64,000 nt of DNA, from positions 62,001 to 126,000 of the forward strand of contig NZ_VDUY01000002.1 in the NCBI RefSeq assembly GCF_008039575.1, in the 5' to 3' direction. The position numbers and the translations under genes are program-made. The notes beneath the pieces are model-generated. The model was not told the DNA's origin, did not search any database, and was given only the letters and a program-made list of their open reading frames with translations. Source of the stretch: Zeimonas arvi (GTDB taxonomy: Bacteria; Pseudomonadota; Gammaproteobacteria; Burkholderiales; Burkholderiaceae_E). Numbering within the stretch: position 1 is the first letter of the stretch; each line of letters begins with the position of its first letter. Positions 44,488-56,178 of this stretch are shown piece by piece.

Positions 44488-44564
44488 TGGCGCGGCTGGC
44501 AGGATTCGAACCCACGACCCCTTGGTTCGTAGCCAAGTACTCTATCCAACTGAGCTACAGCCGC
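44488..44564 (-). tRNA. tRNA-Arg (anticodon ACG)
   Basis: A 77-nucleotide cloverleaf on the minus strand with an encoded CCA end. The acceptor stem is GCGGCTG/CAGCCGC, the anticodon stem CTTGG/CCAAG encloses the loop CTACGAA (anticodon ACG, read as ICG), and the T-loop is GGTTCGAATCC. The discriminator base is G. It decodes CGU/CGC/CGA arginine codons. Confidence 0.95.
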
Positions 44565-44618
44565 GCAGAAGCGAAATTATAACAGTTTTTTTGAGCTTGT
44601 CAGCCGCCCGCGCGTGCC

Positions 44619-45503
44619 TCAGGCATCGCCGCCTGCATTCGGGAAGAAGAGCTGCTCGCCGTCGAACTTGTAGCCGCCGATCGCCGCCTGGCCCTCTGGG
44701 GAGAGCAACCAGTCGATGAAGGCCTGGCCGGCCTTCTGCTTCACGTGCGCATGCCTGGCGGGATTGACCAGCATCACGCCGTACTGGTTGAACAGGCGCT
44801 TGTCGCCCTCGACCGAGACCACCAGGTCGGCCCGGTTCTTGAACGAGAGCCAGGTGCCCCGGTCGGCCAGGACGTAGGCGTTCATGCCGGCGGCGCTGTT
44901 CAGCGCCGGGCCCATGCCGGAGCCGGTCTCGCGGTACCAGCTGCCCGACCCGGTCCTCGGGTCCACCCCGGCCATCTTCCAGAAGCGCATCTCGGCCGCG
45001 TGGGTGCCGCTGCGGTCGCCGCGGGACACGAAGGGCGCCCTGGCTGCGGCGATCTTCTTCAGCGCGCCCACCACGTCCTTGCTGCCGCCCACCCTGGCCG
45101 GATCCGCCTTCGGTCCGATCAGCACGAAGTCGTTGTACATGACAGGCTGCCGCTTCACCCCGAAGCCCTCGGCCACGAACTTCTCCTCGGCGGCCCGGTC
45201 GTGGACGAACACGACGTCGGCGTCGCCGCGCCGGCCGATGTCCAGCGCCTGGCCCGTGCCCACCGCGACGACCTTGACCGAGATGCCGGTCTTTTTCTCG
45301 AAGATCGGCAAGATGTGCCTGAACAGCCCCGACTGCTCGGTCGAGGTGGTCGAGGAAACGGTGATCGATTCGGCCGTCTGTGCGGTGACGGCACCGAGCG
45401 ACAGGAGCGCGGCGAGCGCGGCCCCGGCGCCGAGGAGGAACGCCGCGAGCCGCCCGCGGGCGATCGACTGGCTCAGCAATCGCAGGCCGCCTCGGGTTGC
45501 CAT
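44619..45503 (-). CDS. tupA: Tungstate ABC transporter, substrate-binding protein TupA
   Basis: A 294-residue periplasmic receptor. The Arg-containing signal ends around AVTAQTA. The oxyanion-binding TupA signature is visible as TVSSTTSTEQSGLF and VGTGQALDIGRRGDADVV, with SRGDRSGTH further on. TupA binds tungstate with very high affinity, with molybdate as weaker ligand. Its start overlaps the ATPase gene by 31 bases. It is the last gene of tupB-tupC-tupA. Its product supplies tungsten or molybdenum for molybdopterin-type enzymes. Confidence 0.88.
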   Translation of the reverse strand: MATRGGLRLLSQSIARGRLAAFLLGAGAALAALLSLGAVTAQTAESITVSSTTSTEQSGLFRHILPIFEKKTGISVKVVAVGTGQALDIGRRGDADVVFVHDRAAEEKFVAEGFGVKRQPVMYNDFVLIGPKADPARVGGSKDVVGALKKIAAARAPFVSRGDRSGTHAAEMRFWKMAGVDPRTGSGSWYRETGSGMGPALNSAAGMNAYVLADRGTWLSFKNRADLVVSVEGDKRLFNQYGVMLVNPARHAHVKQKAGQAFIDWLLSPEGQAAIGGYKFDGEQLFFPNAGGDA

Positions 45504-46219
45504 GGCAGTTCTCCTTGAAGGAAGCCTTGCGCCTCTACGGTACGGGGGGCGCGGAAGAAATCGCCGGTCCGGCCGCGCTCGAGCAGCCGGCCGGCATTCA
45601 GGAACAGGACCTCGTCGGCGAGCCTGGCCACCTGGCCCAGGTTGTGCGAGGTCATCAGCACGCGGCATCCACTGGCGGCGATCTCCCGGATCAGCGCTTC
45701 GATCGATTCGCGGGCGGCGGGGTCCAGGCTGGCGGTCGGCTCGTCGAGCATCAGCAGCCGCGGCCCGGTGAGCCAGGCGCGGGCGATCGCCAGGCGCTGG
45801 CGTTCGCCGCCCGAGAGCTTCAGCGCCGGCGCGCGGACCAGGGCCGACAGGCCGACCCGCTCGAGCATCGTGAGCGCGTGCGCGCGCACGGTCTTCTCAG
45901 GCAGCCCCGCCGCGTGGCGGGCGAGCATCAGGTTGTCCAGCACGCTGCCCCGGAACAGCGACGGGTGCTGGAATACCAGGGCCTGGCCTTCGAAGGCGGT
46001 GTCGTCGCGCGGGGGCGTGCGGCCTTCGAAGCGCACGCGGCCGGCATCGGGTTGCAGCAGCCCGTGGGCGATGCGCAGCGTGAGCGTCTTGCCGGCGCCG
46101 TTCGGGCCGATCAGGGCGCAGATCGACCCATCGCCCCAGGTGAAGTCGATGCGGTCGAGCAGGGTCCGGCCGCCAGGCCGGAAGCAGACGCCATCGAGCT
46201 CGAGGAGGGGCGCGCTCAT
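45473..46219 (-). CDS. tupC: Tungstate ABC transporter ATP-binding protein TupC
   Basis: A 248-residue ABC ATPase. Walker A GPNGAGKT, Q-loop FQHPSLF, signature LSGGERQRLAIARAW, Walker B LLMLDEPT and the switch His in MTSHNLGQ are all intact. ATG 46219 (MSAPLLELDG) sits 5 bases after the permease stop. It drives the TupB permease; no separate regulatory TOBE domain is present, as is usual for TupC. Confidence 0.88.
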   Translation of the reverse strand: MSAPLLELDGVCFRPGGRTLLDRIDFTWGDGSICALIGPNGAGKTLTLRIAHGLLQPDAGRVRFEGRTPPRDDTAFEGQALVFQHPSLFRGSVLDNLMLARHAAGLPEKTVRAHALTMLERVGLSALVRAPALKLSGGERQRLAIARAWLTGPRLLMLDEPTASLDPAARESIEALIREIAASGCRVLMTSHNLGQVARLADEVLFLNAGRLLERGRTGDFFRAPRTVEAQGFLQGELPWQPEAACDC

Positions 46220-46224
46220 GACGC

Positions 46225-46926
46225 TCAGGCTCCGAAGCGTCGCATCGCCAGGCCGCGACTCGCGCTGGCCACCAGGTTCAGCCCGAGCACGATGGTCATC
46301 AGCAGCATGCCGAGCGCCAGCGCCAGCGCCAGGTCGCCCTTGCTGGTCTCCAGCGCGATCGCGGTGGTCATCGTGCGCGTGATCCCGTCGATGTTCCCAC
46401 CGACGATCATCACGGCGCCGACCTCGGAGATCGCTCGGCCCAGGCCGGCCAGCAGGATCGCCACCAGCGAGAAGCGGGTGTGCCACAGGAGCACGCGGAC
46501 CCGGCTGGGCAGCGACAGGCGGAGCGAGCGCAAGGCCTCGCCGTGCTCGCGCCAGGCGTCGTCGACCATCTGCCGGGTGAGCGCCGCGATCAGCGGCAGC
46601 GTCAGGCAGGTCTGCGCGACCACCATTGCCGTCGGCGTGAAGAGGAGCCCCATGGGGCCGAGCGGGCCGCTGCGGGACAGCAGCAGGTAGACCAGCACGC
46701 CGACGATCACGGAGGGCAGGCCCATGAAGGTGTTCATCGCCACGGTGACTGCCGGCTTGCCGGGGAAGCGCGCGATCGCCACCAGCGCGCCCAGGGGCAG
46801 GCCGAGTGCGGCGCCGAGCGCGACCGCGCTGAGGCTCACCTCGAGGGAGAGCAGCGCGATGTCCGCGACGTCGCCTTCGAAGTGGCGCAGCAGGACCAGC
46901 GCTTCGCGCAGTGCCTCGGGGATCAT
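46225..46926 (-). CDS. tupB: Tungstate ABC transporter permease TupB
   Basis: A 233-residue permease with five to six membrane helices and the cytoplasmic coupling segment EHGEALRSLRLSLPSR followed by AISEVGAVMIVGGNIDG, typical of TupB/ModB/CysT-type proteins. It is the first gene of the operon and is divergent from the ModE-like regulator gene, 70 bases away. Confidence 0.88.
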   Translation of the reverse strand: MIPEALREALVLLRHFEGDVADIALLSLEVSLSAVALGAALGLPLGALVAIARFPGKPAVTVAMNTFMGLPSVIVGVLVYLLLSRSGPLGPMGLLFTPTAMVVAQTCLTLPLIAALTRQMVDDAWREHGEALRSLRLSLPSRVRVLLWHTRFSLVAILLAGLGRAISEVGAVMIVGGNIDGITRTMTTAIALETSKGDLALALALGMLLMTIVLGLNLVASASRGLAMRRFGA

Positions 46927-46937
46927 CGGTGCAGTAT

Positions 46938-46954
46938 ATGAATGGGGCTTTCAT
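46938..46954. promoter_or_regulatory. Inverted repeat in the tup/regulator divergent promoter
   Basis: ATGAA-N7-TTCAT lies in the AT-rich 70-base gap between tupB and the regulator gene; TATAT tracts flank it on both sides. It is a reasonable operator candidate for the divergently encoded regulator, but the arms are only five bases long. Confidence 0.35.
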
Positions 46955-46996
46955 GCCTTACCATTCGGCAATTGTTTGCATATATCGGACGACCGG

Positions 46997-48067
46997 ATGA
47001 AACCTCGCGCATCCACTGCGTCCCGCGGCCGGGGAGACGCGGAATCGGCCGGGTCCGGCGCGCCCGCTCCGCGGGTACGGCTCGCGGTGCAGATCGCCGA
47101 TGGCGACCAGGCGCCGGATCTCACCGGCCTGGCGCGCCTGCTCGCGGCGCTCGAATCCTCGCCCCGGATGGCGGCCGCCGCCCGTGAGCTCGACGTGTCC
47201 TACCGGACGGCGTGGAGCAGGGTGGTGGAGGCCGAGCGGCTCACTGGCTTTCACCTCGTCGAACGAGTGAAGGGGCACGGGACTCGCCTGACCGAGACCG
47301 GCCGCGCGGTCGTCGCGGCGGTCGCTGCATTCGAGCAAGAGGCGGAACGAGGCCTTCGAAGGCCGATCGACAGGCTGGCCGCCCGGCTGGCCGCGGTCTC
47401 GTCGAGCGCCGCCCGCCGGCCGCTGCGGCTTGCGGCCAGCCACGACCTGCTGCTGCAGCGCTGCCTGGCCGAGCGTCTCGCTGCGGGGGTCCAGGTGCGC
47501 TTCGTGGGATCCGAAGAGGCGCTGGAGGCGTTCGCTCGGGGCGAAGTCGAGCTTGCGGGCTTTCATGTGCCGGCCGGCCAACGTCCGGCCGCGCCGGCGC
47601 GGCCGGGCGGCGCAGCGAGCTTCGTGGCCCCGCTGGCGCGCCGCGAGCAAGGCCTGATCGTGGCGCCGGGCAATCCGCGTCGAATCCGGGACGTGGCCGA
47701 CCTGGCGCGCACGGGCTTGCGCTTCGTGAACCGCCAGCGTGGCGCCGCCACCCGCAGCTGGCTCGACCGCCTGCTTCGGGAACAGGGGATCAGTCCGGAG
47801 CGCATCGCGGGCTACGAGATCGAGGAGGCCTCGCACCTGGCGGTGGCGGCCACGGTTGCCGCCGGCGACGCCGACGCGGGCTTCGGCCTGAAGGCCGCCG
47901 CGCTTCGCTTCGGCCTGGGCTTCGTGTCGATCGGGGTCGAGACCTACTGGCTGGCCGGCGACGACGCGCTTGCGCGCGATGGCCGGGTGCGGGAACTGAT
48001 CGCGGCGGTCCGGAGGCTGGCGGCGGAGACCGAGGGTTACATGACGCCACCTTCGAGCGGCAAGTGA
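46997..48067 (+). CDS. ModE-like transcriptional regulator fused to a periplasmic-binding-protein-like sensor domain
   Basis: A 356-residue regulator. The N-terminal winged helix (about 30-115) has the ModE/LysR-type recognition segment SYRTAWSRVVEAERLTGFHL. The C-terminal 230 residues form a type 2 binding-protein-like domain (QRGAATRSWLDRLLREQGIS and EEASHLAVAATVAAGDADAG), as in one class of tungstate/molybdate-responsive regulators. It lacks the Mop/TOBE oxyanion domain of classical ModE. Divergence from tupBCA makes it the probable regulator of tungstate uptake. Confidence 0.82.
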   Translation: MKPRASTASRGRGDAESAGSGAPAPRVRLAVQIADGDQAPDLTGLARLLAALESSPRMAAAARELDVSYRTAWSRVVEAERLTGFHLVERVKGHGTRLTETGRAVVAAVAAFEQEAERGLRRPIDRLAARLAAVSSSAARRPLRLAASHDLLLQRCLAERLAAGVQVRFVGSEEALEAFARGEVELAGFHVPAGQRPAAPARPGGAASFVAPLARREQGLIVAPGNPRRIRDVADLARTGLRFVNRQRGAATRSWLDRLLREQGISPERIAGYEIEEASHLAVAATVAAGDADAGFGLKAAALRFGLGFVSIGVETYWLAGDDALARDGRVRELIAAVRRLAAETEGYMTPPSSGK

Positions 48068-48122
48068 GACATCAGGACCTGCACGGAGTGGACATCTCGT
48101 TAACCATAATATGAAATATCAA

Positions 48123-48135
48123 TTCAGATTCTGAA
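48123..48135. promoter_or_regulatory. 13-base palindrome upstream of the aceE promoter
   Basis: TTCAGA-T-TCTGAA is a perfect palindrome in a conspicuously AT-rich stretch (about 48100-48150), ending 8 bases before the -35 element. It is a candidate operator for the pyruvate dehydrogenase operon. It does not match the E. coli PdhR site by eye. Confidence 0.45.
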
Positions 48136-48143
48136 AATTTTTC

Positions 48144-48172
48144 TTGTCTTTTGCAAGGGGCCTTCCTAGAAT
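48144..48172 (+). promoter_or_regulatory. Sigma-70 promoter of aceE-aceF-lpdA
   Basis: A -35-like TTGTCT (48144-48149) and -10-like TAGAAT (48167-48172) are 17 bases apart in an AT-rich island. The start of transcription would be about 35 bases before the aceE ATG at 48215. Confidence 0.65.
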
Positions 48173-48214
48173 TCGGCGAACCACCCAGCCGATCGCAACG
48201 AGAGAGGAGAAGCC

Positions 48215-50926
<2,712 letters not shown>

Positions 50927-50955
50927 GCGACGCCTTCACGAGAGAGACGAGAACG

Positions 50956-51119
50956 ATGAGCACGATCGAAGTGAAGGTTCCGGACATCGGCGACTTCAAG
51001 GAAGTCGAAGTCATCGAGGTCCTGGTCAAGGCGGGCGACGCGATCGCGGTCGAGCAGTCGCTGATCACCGTGGAGTCGGACAAGGCCTCGATGGAGATCC
51101 CGTCCTCGGCAGCCGGCGT
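50956..51119 (+). repeat. Lipoyl-domain repeat copy 1 (aceF 5' end)
   Basis: The first 164 bases of aceF match the first 164 bases of lpdA (52355-52518) with about three substitutions, all but one at silent sites. The sequences diverge sharply after the codons for SSAAGV, then share a further run (GTCAAGGTCGGCGACAAGG). Adjacent intact copies in one operon are a substrate for recombination or gene conversion. Confidence 0.9.
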
Positions 51120-52317
51120 CCTGAAGGACCTGAGGGTCAAGGTCGGCGACAAGGTGTCCGAGGGCATGCTGCTCGCGATCGTCGAGGCCGGCGAGGGGGC
51201 CGCGGCAGCGGCGCCGGCCTCCGAGGCGCCGAAGACCGCGCCGGCGCCGGCCGAGGCGGCGGCTGCCGCTTCCACCGTCGAAGCGCCGGTCGCAGCGGCG
51301 CCGACCCGCGCCGCGAGCCCGGTCGTCGAGACTGCGGTGCCGGCCCGCCCGCCGTCGCCGACCGCGACGCTCGCCGAAGAGCCCGATGGCTCGCGGGTAG
51401 CCAAGGCACACGCTTCGCCCTCGGTGCGCAAGTTTGCCCGCGAGCTCGGCGTTGACCTGTCCAGGGTCAAGGGCAGCGGGCCGAAGGAGCGGATCACTCA
51501 CGAGGACGTGCGCGCCTGGGTCAAGGCAGCGATCGCGCGGATCGAAGGCGGCGAGCCGGCCGCGGGCGGAGGCGAGGGCGCCGGCCTGGGCCTCATCCCC
51601 TGGCCCAGGGTCGACTTCGCGAAGTTCGGCCCCATCGAGACGAAGCCGGTCGCGCGCATCCGCAAGATCTCGGCGGCCAACCTGCATCGCAACTGGGTGA
51701 TGATTCCCCACGTCACGAATCACGACGAGGCGGACATCACCGAGCTGGAGGCCTTCCGTGTCCAGCTGAACCAGGAGCAGGGCAAGGCCGGCGTGAAGGT
51801 CACGATGCTGGCCTTCCTGATCAAGGCCTGCGTGTCGGCGCTGCAGAGGTTCCCCGAGTTCAATGCCTCGCTCGACGGCGAGAACGTGGTGCTGAAGAAC
51901 TACTGGCACATCGGTTTCGCGGCGGACACCCCCAACGGGCTGATGGTCCCGGTGATCCGCGATGCCGACAAGAAGGGCATCTTCCAGATCGCGCAGGAGA
52001 CCTCGGAGCTCGCGGCCAAGGCACGCGAAGGCAAGCTCTCGCCGGCCGACATGCAGGGCGGCACCTTCTCGATCTCCAGCCTGGGCGGCATCGGCGGCAC
52101 CTACTTCACGCCGATCATCAACGCCCCCGAGGTGGCCATCCTCGGCGTGTGCCGCTCCTTCACCAAGCCGGTGTGGAACGGCGAGAAGTTCAAACCGCGC
52201 TTGATCCTGCCGCTGTCGCTGTCCTGGGACCATCGAGTGGTCGACGGCGCCGCGGCCGCGCGCTTCAACGTCTACCTGGCGCAACTTCTGGCGGACTTCC
52301 GCCGCGTGATGCTCTGA
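50956..52317 (+). CDS. aceF: Dihydrolipoamide acetyltransferase E2
   Basis: A 453-residue E2 with a single lipoyl domain (lipoyl-Lys43 in [11 protein letters not shown]), an Ala/Pro-rich linker (80-125), a peripheral E1/E3-binding domain ([15 protein letters not shown]) and a catalytic core ending in the active-site motif [16 protein letters not shown]. coli AceF has three lipoyl domains; one is here and another is found on E3. Start 50956 was chosen over a much longer open frame that runs in the shadow of aceE. Its N-terminal coding sequence is almost identical to that of lpdA. Confidence 0.96.
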   Translation: MSTIEVKVPDIGDFKEVEVIEVLVKAGDAIAVEQSLITVESDKASMEIPSSAAGVLKDLRVKVGDKVSEGMLLAIVEAGEGAAAAAPASEAPKTAPAPAEAAAAASTVEAPVAAAPTRAASPVVETAVPARPPSPTATLAEEPDGSRVAKAHASPSVRKFARELGVDLSRVKGSGPKERITHEDVRAWVKAAIARIEGGEPAAGGGEGAGLGLIPWPRVDFAKFGPIETKPVARIRKISAANLHRNWVMIPHVTNHDEADITELEAFRVQLNQEQGKAGVKVTMLAFLIKACVSALQRFPEFNASLDGENVVLKNYWHIGFAADTPNGLMVPVIRDADKKGIFQIAQETSELAAKAREGKLSPADMQGGTFSISSLGGIGGTYFTPIINAPEVAILGVCRSFTKPVWNGEKFKPRLILPLSLSWDHRVVDGAAAARFNVYLAQLLADFRRVML

Positions 52318-52354
52318 CCCGCAGCGAGCCGAACAGAACCCAACCGAGAAGACG

Positions 52355-52518
52355 ATGAGCACGATCGAAGTGAAGATTCCGGACATCGGCGACTTCAAGG
52401 AAGTCGAGGTCATCGAGGTCCTGGTCAAGGCGGGCGACGCGATCGCGGTCGAGCAGTCGCTGATCACCGTGGAGTCGGACAAGGCCTCGATGGAGATCCC
52501 GTCCTCGGCAGCCGGCGT
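52355..52518 (+). repeat. Lipoyl-domain repeat copy 2 (lpdA 5' end)
   Basis: Second copy of the near-identical 164-base lipoyl-domain sequence described at the aceF start, in the same orientation about 1.4 kb downstream. Confidence 0.9.
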
Positions 52519-54178
52519 GATCAAGGCGCTGCGGGTCAAGGTCGGCGACAAGGTGTCCGAGGGCTCGGTGCTGCTCGAGCTCGAGCCCGCCGCCGCTCCG
52601 GCTCCCGCTGCCCAGCCGGCGGCCGCGCCGGCCGTGGTCGCCCAGGCTGCCGCGGCCCCCGCCGAGGCGAGCTCGCCGGCTGCCGCGGCGAGAGCGCCTG
52701 CGCCGGCCGCCGCGCCCGCGGCGAACCTGCCCCCGCCCGACCACCAGTGCCAGCTGGTCGTGCTGGGCGGTGGCCCCGGCGGCTACTCGGCGGCCTTCCG
52801 GGCGGCGGATCTGGGCATGGACGTGGTCCTGGTCGAACGCTATCCCACGCTCGGCGGCGTGTGCCTGAACGTGGGCTGCATCCCCTCCAAGGCCCTGCTG
52901 CACGTGGCGGCGGTCGTCGACGAGGCGCGGCATTTCTCGCGCTACGGCATCGAGTTCGGCGAGCCGAAGATCGACATCGACGCGCTGCGCGCCCACAAGG
53001 AGCGGGTGGTCGGCAAGCTCACCGGCGGTCTGGCCAGCATGGCCAAGGGGCGCAAGGTCAGGGTGATCCGGGGCTACGGGCATTTCGTGGACCCGACGCA
53101 CCTGGAGATCGAGCTCACCGAAGGCGATGGCCAGGAGAAGACCGGCAAGACCGAGCTGCTGCGCTTCGAGCAGGCGATCGTCGCGGCCGGCTCGTCCGCG
53201 GTGCGGCTGCCTTTCCTGCCCAACGACCCGCGTATCGTCGACTCCACCGGGGCGCTGCAGCTGCGCCAGGTGCCGAAGAAGATGCTGGTCATCGGCGGCG
53301 GCATCATCGGCCTGGAGATGGCCTCGGTCTACTCCACGCTGGGGTCCCGGATCGACGTCGTCGAGATGCTGGACGGTCTGATGGCCGGTGCCGACCGTGA
53401 CCTGGTCCGCGTGTGGCAGAAGCACAACGAGAAGCGCTTCGACCGGGTCATGCTGCGTACGAAGACAGTCAAGGCCACTGCGCGCGAGGACGGCATCCAC
53501 GTCTGGTTCGAGGGCGAGAACGCGCCCCAAGGCGAGGGCCCGCAGGTCTACGATCTGGTGCTGAGCGCGGTCGGCCGCAGCCCGAACGGCAACAAGATCG
53601 GCGCCGAGCGGGCCGGCATCGCGGTGAACGAGCGCGGCTTCGTCCCGGTGGATCGCCAGATGCGCACCAACCTGCCGCACATCTTCGCGATCGGCGACGT
53701 CGTGGGCCAGCCCATGCTCGCGCACAAGGCGGTTCACGAAGGGCACGTGGCGGCAGAGGTCGCCGCCGGCCACAAGGCCTTCTTCGACGCCCGGGTCATT
53801 CCTTCGGTCGCCTACACCGACCCCGAAGTGGCCTGGGTCGGCGTGACCGAGGACGAGGCGAAGAAACAGGGCCTGAAGGTCGGCAAGGCGGTCTTCCCCT
53901 GGGCGGCGTCCGGGCGGGCGATCGCCAACGGCCGCGACGAGGGCTTCACCAAGCTCTTGTTCGATGAGGAATCCCACCGCATCGTGGGCGGAGCCATCGT
54001 GGGCACGCATGCCGGCGACATGATCGGCGAGGTCGCGCTGGCGATCGAGATGGGAGCCGACGCCACCGACATCGGGCGGACGATCCATCCGCACCCGACC
54101 CTCGGCGAGTCCATCGGCATGGCCGCTGAGGTGTTCGAGGGTGTCTGCACCGACATCGCCCCGCCGCGCAAGCGCTGA
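52355..54178 (+). CDS. lpdA: Dihydrolipoyl dehydrogenase E3 with N-terminal lipoyl domain
   Basis: A 607-residue flavoprotein. A lipoyl domain (1-75, Lys43) and an Ala/Pro-rich linker (78-125) precede the dehydrogenase: FAD motif GGGPGGY (138-144), redox-active Cys170 and Cys175 in [14 protein letters not shown], an NAD motif GGGIIGLE, and the C-terminal His/Glu pair in [11 protein letters not shown]. Lipoyl-bearing E3 is typical of Neisseria and Burkholderiales. It completes aceE-aceF-lpdA, 37 bases after aceF. Confidence 0.96.
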   Translation: MSTIEVKIPDIGDFKEVEVIEVLVKAGDAIAVEQSLITVESDKASMEIPSSAAGVIKALRVKVGDKVSEGSVLLELEPAAAPAPAAQPAAAPAVVAQAAAAPAEASSPAAAARAPAPAAAPAANLPPPDHQCQLVVLGGGPGGYSAAFRAADLGMDVVLVERYPTLGGVCLNVGCIPSKALLHVAAVVDEARHFSRYGIEFGEPKIDIDALRAHKERVVGKLTGGLASMAKGRKVRVIRGYGHFVDPTHLEIELTEGDGQEKTGKTELLRFEQAIVAAGSSAVRLPFLPNDPRIVDSTGALQLRQVPKKMLVIGGGIIGLEMASVYSTLGSRIDVVEMLDGLMAGADRDLVRVWQKHNEKRFDRVMLRTKTVKATAREDGIHVWFEGENAPQGEGPQVYDLVLSAVGRSPNGNKIGAERAGIAVNERGFVPVDRQMRTNLPHIFAIGDVVGQPMLAHKAVHEGHVAAEVAAGHKAFFDARVIPSVAYTDPEVAWVGVTEDEAKKQGLKVGKAVFPWAASGRAIANGRDEGFTKLLFDEESHRIVGGAIVGTHAGDMIGEVALAIEMGADATDIGRTIHPHPTLGESIGMAAEVFEGVCTDIAPPRKR

Positions 54179-54398
54179 CTCGGGGCGAGGGCCGGTGCCC
54201 GGGAGGCACCCGCCGCCTCGGTGACATTTGTCGCGGGTCCTGGCGCTGCGGGTGGTCAGCGCGCGAGAAGCCGGTTAGGATCGCGAACCCGGAGCGTTTA
54301 CAATTCGCCTCCGTCGACCGGCCACTGCGCGACCAGCGAAGCCGTGGCAACCGGATTGCCGGCCGGTCTCAACGATTCGTTCCAAGGAGACACCGTAC

Positions 54399-55496
54399 AT
54401 GGATCGCCGTTCCGCACTGAAGAAGACCCTGACCGCCGGCGCAGCCGCCGGCGCGGCCACGCTGGCCGCCCCCGCCATCTCGCAGGGCAAGATCGAGTGG
54501 CGCATGGTCACGACCTGGCCGAAGAACTTCCCGGGCCTGGGCGTGGGCGCCGAGAACCTGGCCAAGCGCATCACCACGATGTCCGGCGGCCGCCTGACGA
54601 TCAAGGTGTTCGCGGCGGGTGAAATGGTTCCGCCTCTGCAGGCGCTCGACGCGGTCATCAACGGCACCGCCGAGATGAGCCACGGCGCCGCCTACTACTG
54701 GCAGAACAAGAACCCGGGCCTGTCCTTCTTCACTGGCGTGCCCTACGGCATGACCTCGCGCGAACTGGCGGCCTGGGTCCGCTTCCTCGGCGGCCAGCAG
54801 ATCTGGGACGAGATCTACGACCAGTTCGGCGTGCAGGGCTTCCTGTCCGGCGATACCGGCACCCAGACGGGCGGCTGGTTCCGCAAGGAGCTGAAGAGCC
54901 TGGCCGACATCAAGGGCCTTCGCTTCCGCACGCCGGGCCTGGGCGGCCAGGTGTGGGCGAAGCTGGGCGCCTCGGTCACCAACCTGGCGGCCGGAGAGAT
55001 CTTCCAGGCCCTGCAGAGCGGCACGCTCGACGCGGCCGAGTTCGTGGGCCCGTACAACGACCTGGCCCTGGGCTTCCACCAGGTGGCGAAGAACTACTAC
55101 ATGTCGAGCTTCGTCGAGCCGGGCCTGGCCACCGAGGCCGTGGTCAACAAGTCGAAGTTCAAGGCCCTGCCTGCCGACCTGCAGGAGATCGTCCGCACCG
55201 CCTGCCAGGCCGAGTACGACCAGGTCGCCTCGGACTTCTACGCCAACGACCCGCGCGCCCTGGAAACGCTGATGACCAAGCATGGCGTGACCATCCGCCA
55301 GTTCCCGGACGACATCGTCGAGGCCGGCGCCAAGGCCGCCGTCGAGGTCATGACGGCGCTGCGCAGCAGCGACAACGCGCTGGCCAAGAAGACGGTCGAG
55401 AGCTTCCTGTCCGCGCTCAACCTGATGCGCGCGCGTGCCGAGGCGACCGACCTTCCGTACCTGCTGGCCCGCCAGAAGTACTTCAAGCTGAAGTAA
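54399..55496 (+). CDS. TRAP transporter substrate-binding protein, 2-oxoacid (TakP)-like
   Basis: A 365-residue receptor with an Arg-pair signal (MDRRSALKKTLTAGAAAGA) suggesting possible Tat export. The DctP subgroup that binds pyruvate or other 2-oxo acids is recognised from VTTWPKNFPGLG, KGLRFRTPGLGGQVW and EFVGPYNDLALGFHQVAKN. It is followed by the dctQM pair after a hairpin. Position behind the pyruvate dehydrogenase operon fits a pyruvate importer. The 220-base gap upstream has a possible -10 (TACAAT, 54299-54304) but no clear -35. Confidence 0.85.
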   Translation: MDRRSALKKTLTAGAAAGAATLAAPAISQGKIEWRMVTTWPKNFPGLGVGAENLAKRITTMSGGRLTIKVFAAGEMVPPLQALDAVINGTAEMSHGAAYYWQNKNPGLSFFTGVPYGMTSRELAAWVRFLGGQQIWDEIYDQFGVQGFLSGDTGTQTGGWFRKELKSLADIKGLRFRTPGLGGQVWAKLGASVTNLAAGEIFQALQSGTLDAAEFVGPYNDLALGFHQVAKNYYMSSFVEPGLATEAVVNKSKFKALPADLQEIVRTACQAEYDQVASDFYANDPRALETLMTKHGVTIRQFPDDIVEAGAKAAVEVMTALRSSDNALAKKTVESFLSALNLMRARAEATDLPYLLARQKYFKLK

Positions 55497-55546
55497 GGGC
55501 AGGCCTTTCCGGCCAGCCGCCTTCCCCGGCGGCGCGGCCGGAGATC

Positions 55547-55576
55547 CCGAAGGCCGCGGCACCCCGCGGCCTTCGG
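55547..55576 (+). terminator. Attenuator-like hairpin between TRAP receptor and permease genes
   Basis: A perfect 13-base-pair stem, CCGAAGGCCGCGG paired with CCGCGGCCTTCGG, with a four-base loop, followed by TCGTTTCG. It sits in the 130-base gap between the receptor stop and dctQ. Such hairpins let binding-protein mRNA accumulate above that of the permeases by partial termination or 3' protection. Confidence 0.6.
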
Positions 55577-55626
55577 TCGTTTCGAGAGCCCGGACCCGGA
55601 ATGCCATCCCCCGGGAGGCAGCAAAC

Positions 55627-56172
55627 ATGAAGTCGCTCGCATTGATCGTCACCGCCATCGGGCGCCTGAACGGGCTCGTCGGCAAGACCTTTTCCTGGCT
55701 CGCGTTCGCCGCGGTCGTCGTCTGCTTCACCGTCGTCGTCCAGCGCTACGTGTTCTCGACCACGCAGTTGTGGATGCAGGATCTCTACGTCTGGCTGAAC
55801 GGCGCCATGTTCATGGCCGTGGCCGGCTACGCGCTGCTCACCGACAGCCATGTGCGCGTCGACATCTTCTATCGGCCGGCCCCGCTGCGAAAGAAGGCGG
55901 TGCTCGACATGGTCGGCGTGATCGTCTTCCTGCTCCCGTTCTGCGCGGTCGTCTGGCTCTGGGGCTTCGAGTACGTGCAGCGCTCGTGGATGCTCAAGGA
56001 GGGCTCGGCGAACCCGGGCGGCATGCCCGGCCTGTTCATCCTGAAGGCCTTCATCCTCGCGTTCGTCGTCCTGGTCGGATTGCAGGGAATCGCGATGCTC
56101 GCGCGCAGCATCCTCGTACTCGCCGGGCGGGAACACCTGCTGCCCGCGCAGTTCCGCTACGGTCAGGGATAA
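55627..56172 (+). CDS. TRAP transporter small permease (DctQ)
   Basis: A 181-residue, four-helix DctQ. Characteristic segments are VVQRYVFSTTQLWMQDLYVW near helix 1 and RVDIFYRP before helix 3. The receptor gene precedes it; the dctM start follows 6 bases after its stop. It forms the sodium-dependent membrane complex with DctM. Confidence 0.9.
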   Translation: MKSLALIVTAIGRLNGLVGKTFSWLAFAAVVVCFTVVVQRYVFSTTQLWMQDLYVWLNGAMFMAVAGYALLTDSHVRVDIFYRPAPLRKKAVLDMVGVIVFLLPFCAVVWLWGFEYVQRSWMLKEGSANPGGMPGLFILKAFILAFVVLVGLQGIAMLARSILVLAGREHLLPAQFRYGQG

Positions 56173-56178
56173 GCCACG

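Noticed and set aside
44434-44564. tRNA-Arg as an attachment site for an integrated element
   Set aside because: No integrase gene, direct repeat of the tRNA end, or foreign-looking base composition is seen nearby.
54194-54210. Terminator after lpdA (GGTGCC/GGCACC hairpin)
   Set aside because: Only six base pairs and no T-tract follow; in DNA this GC-rich such hairpins occur by chance.
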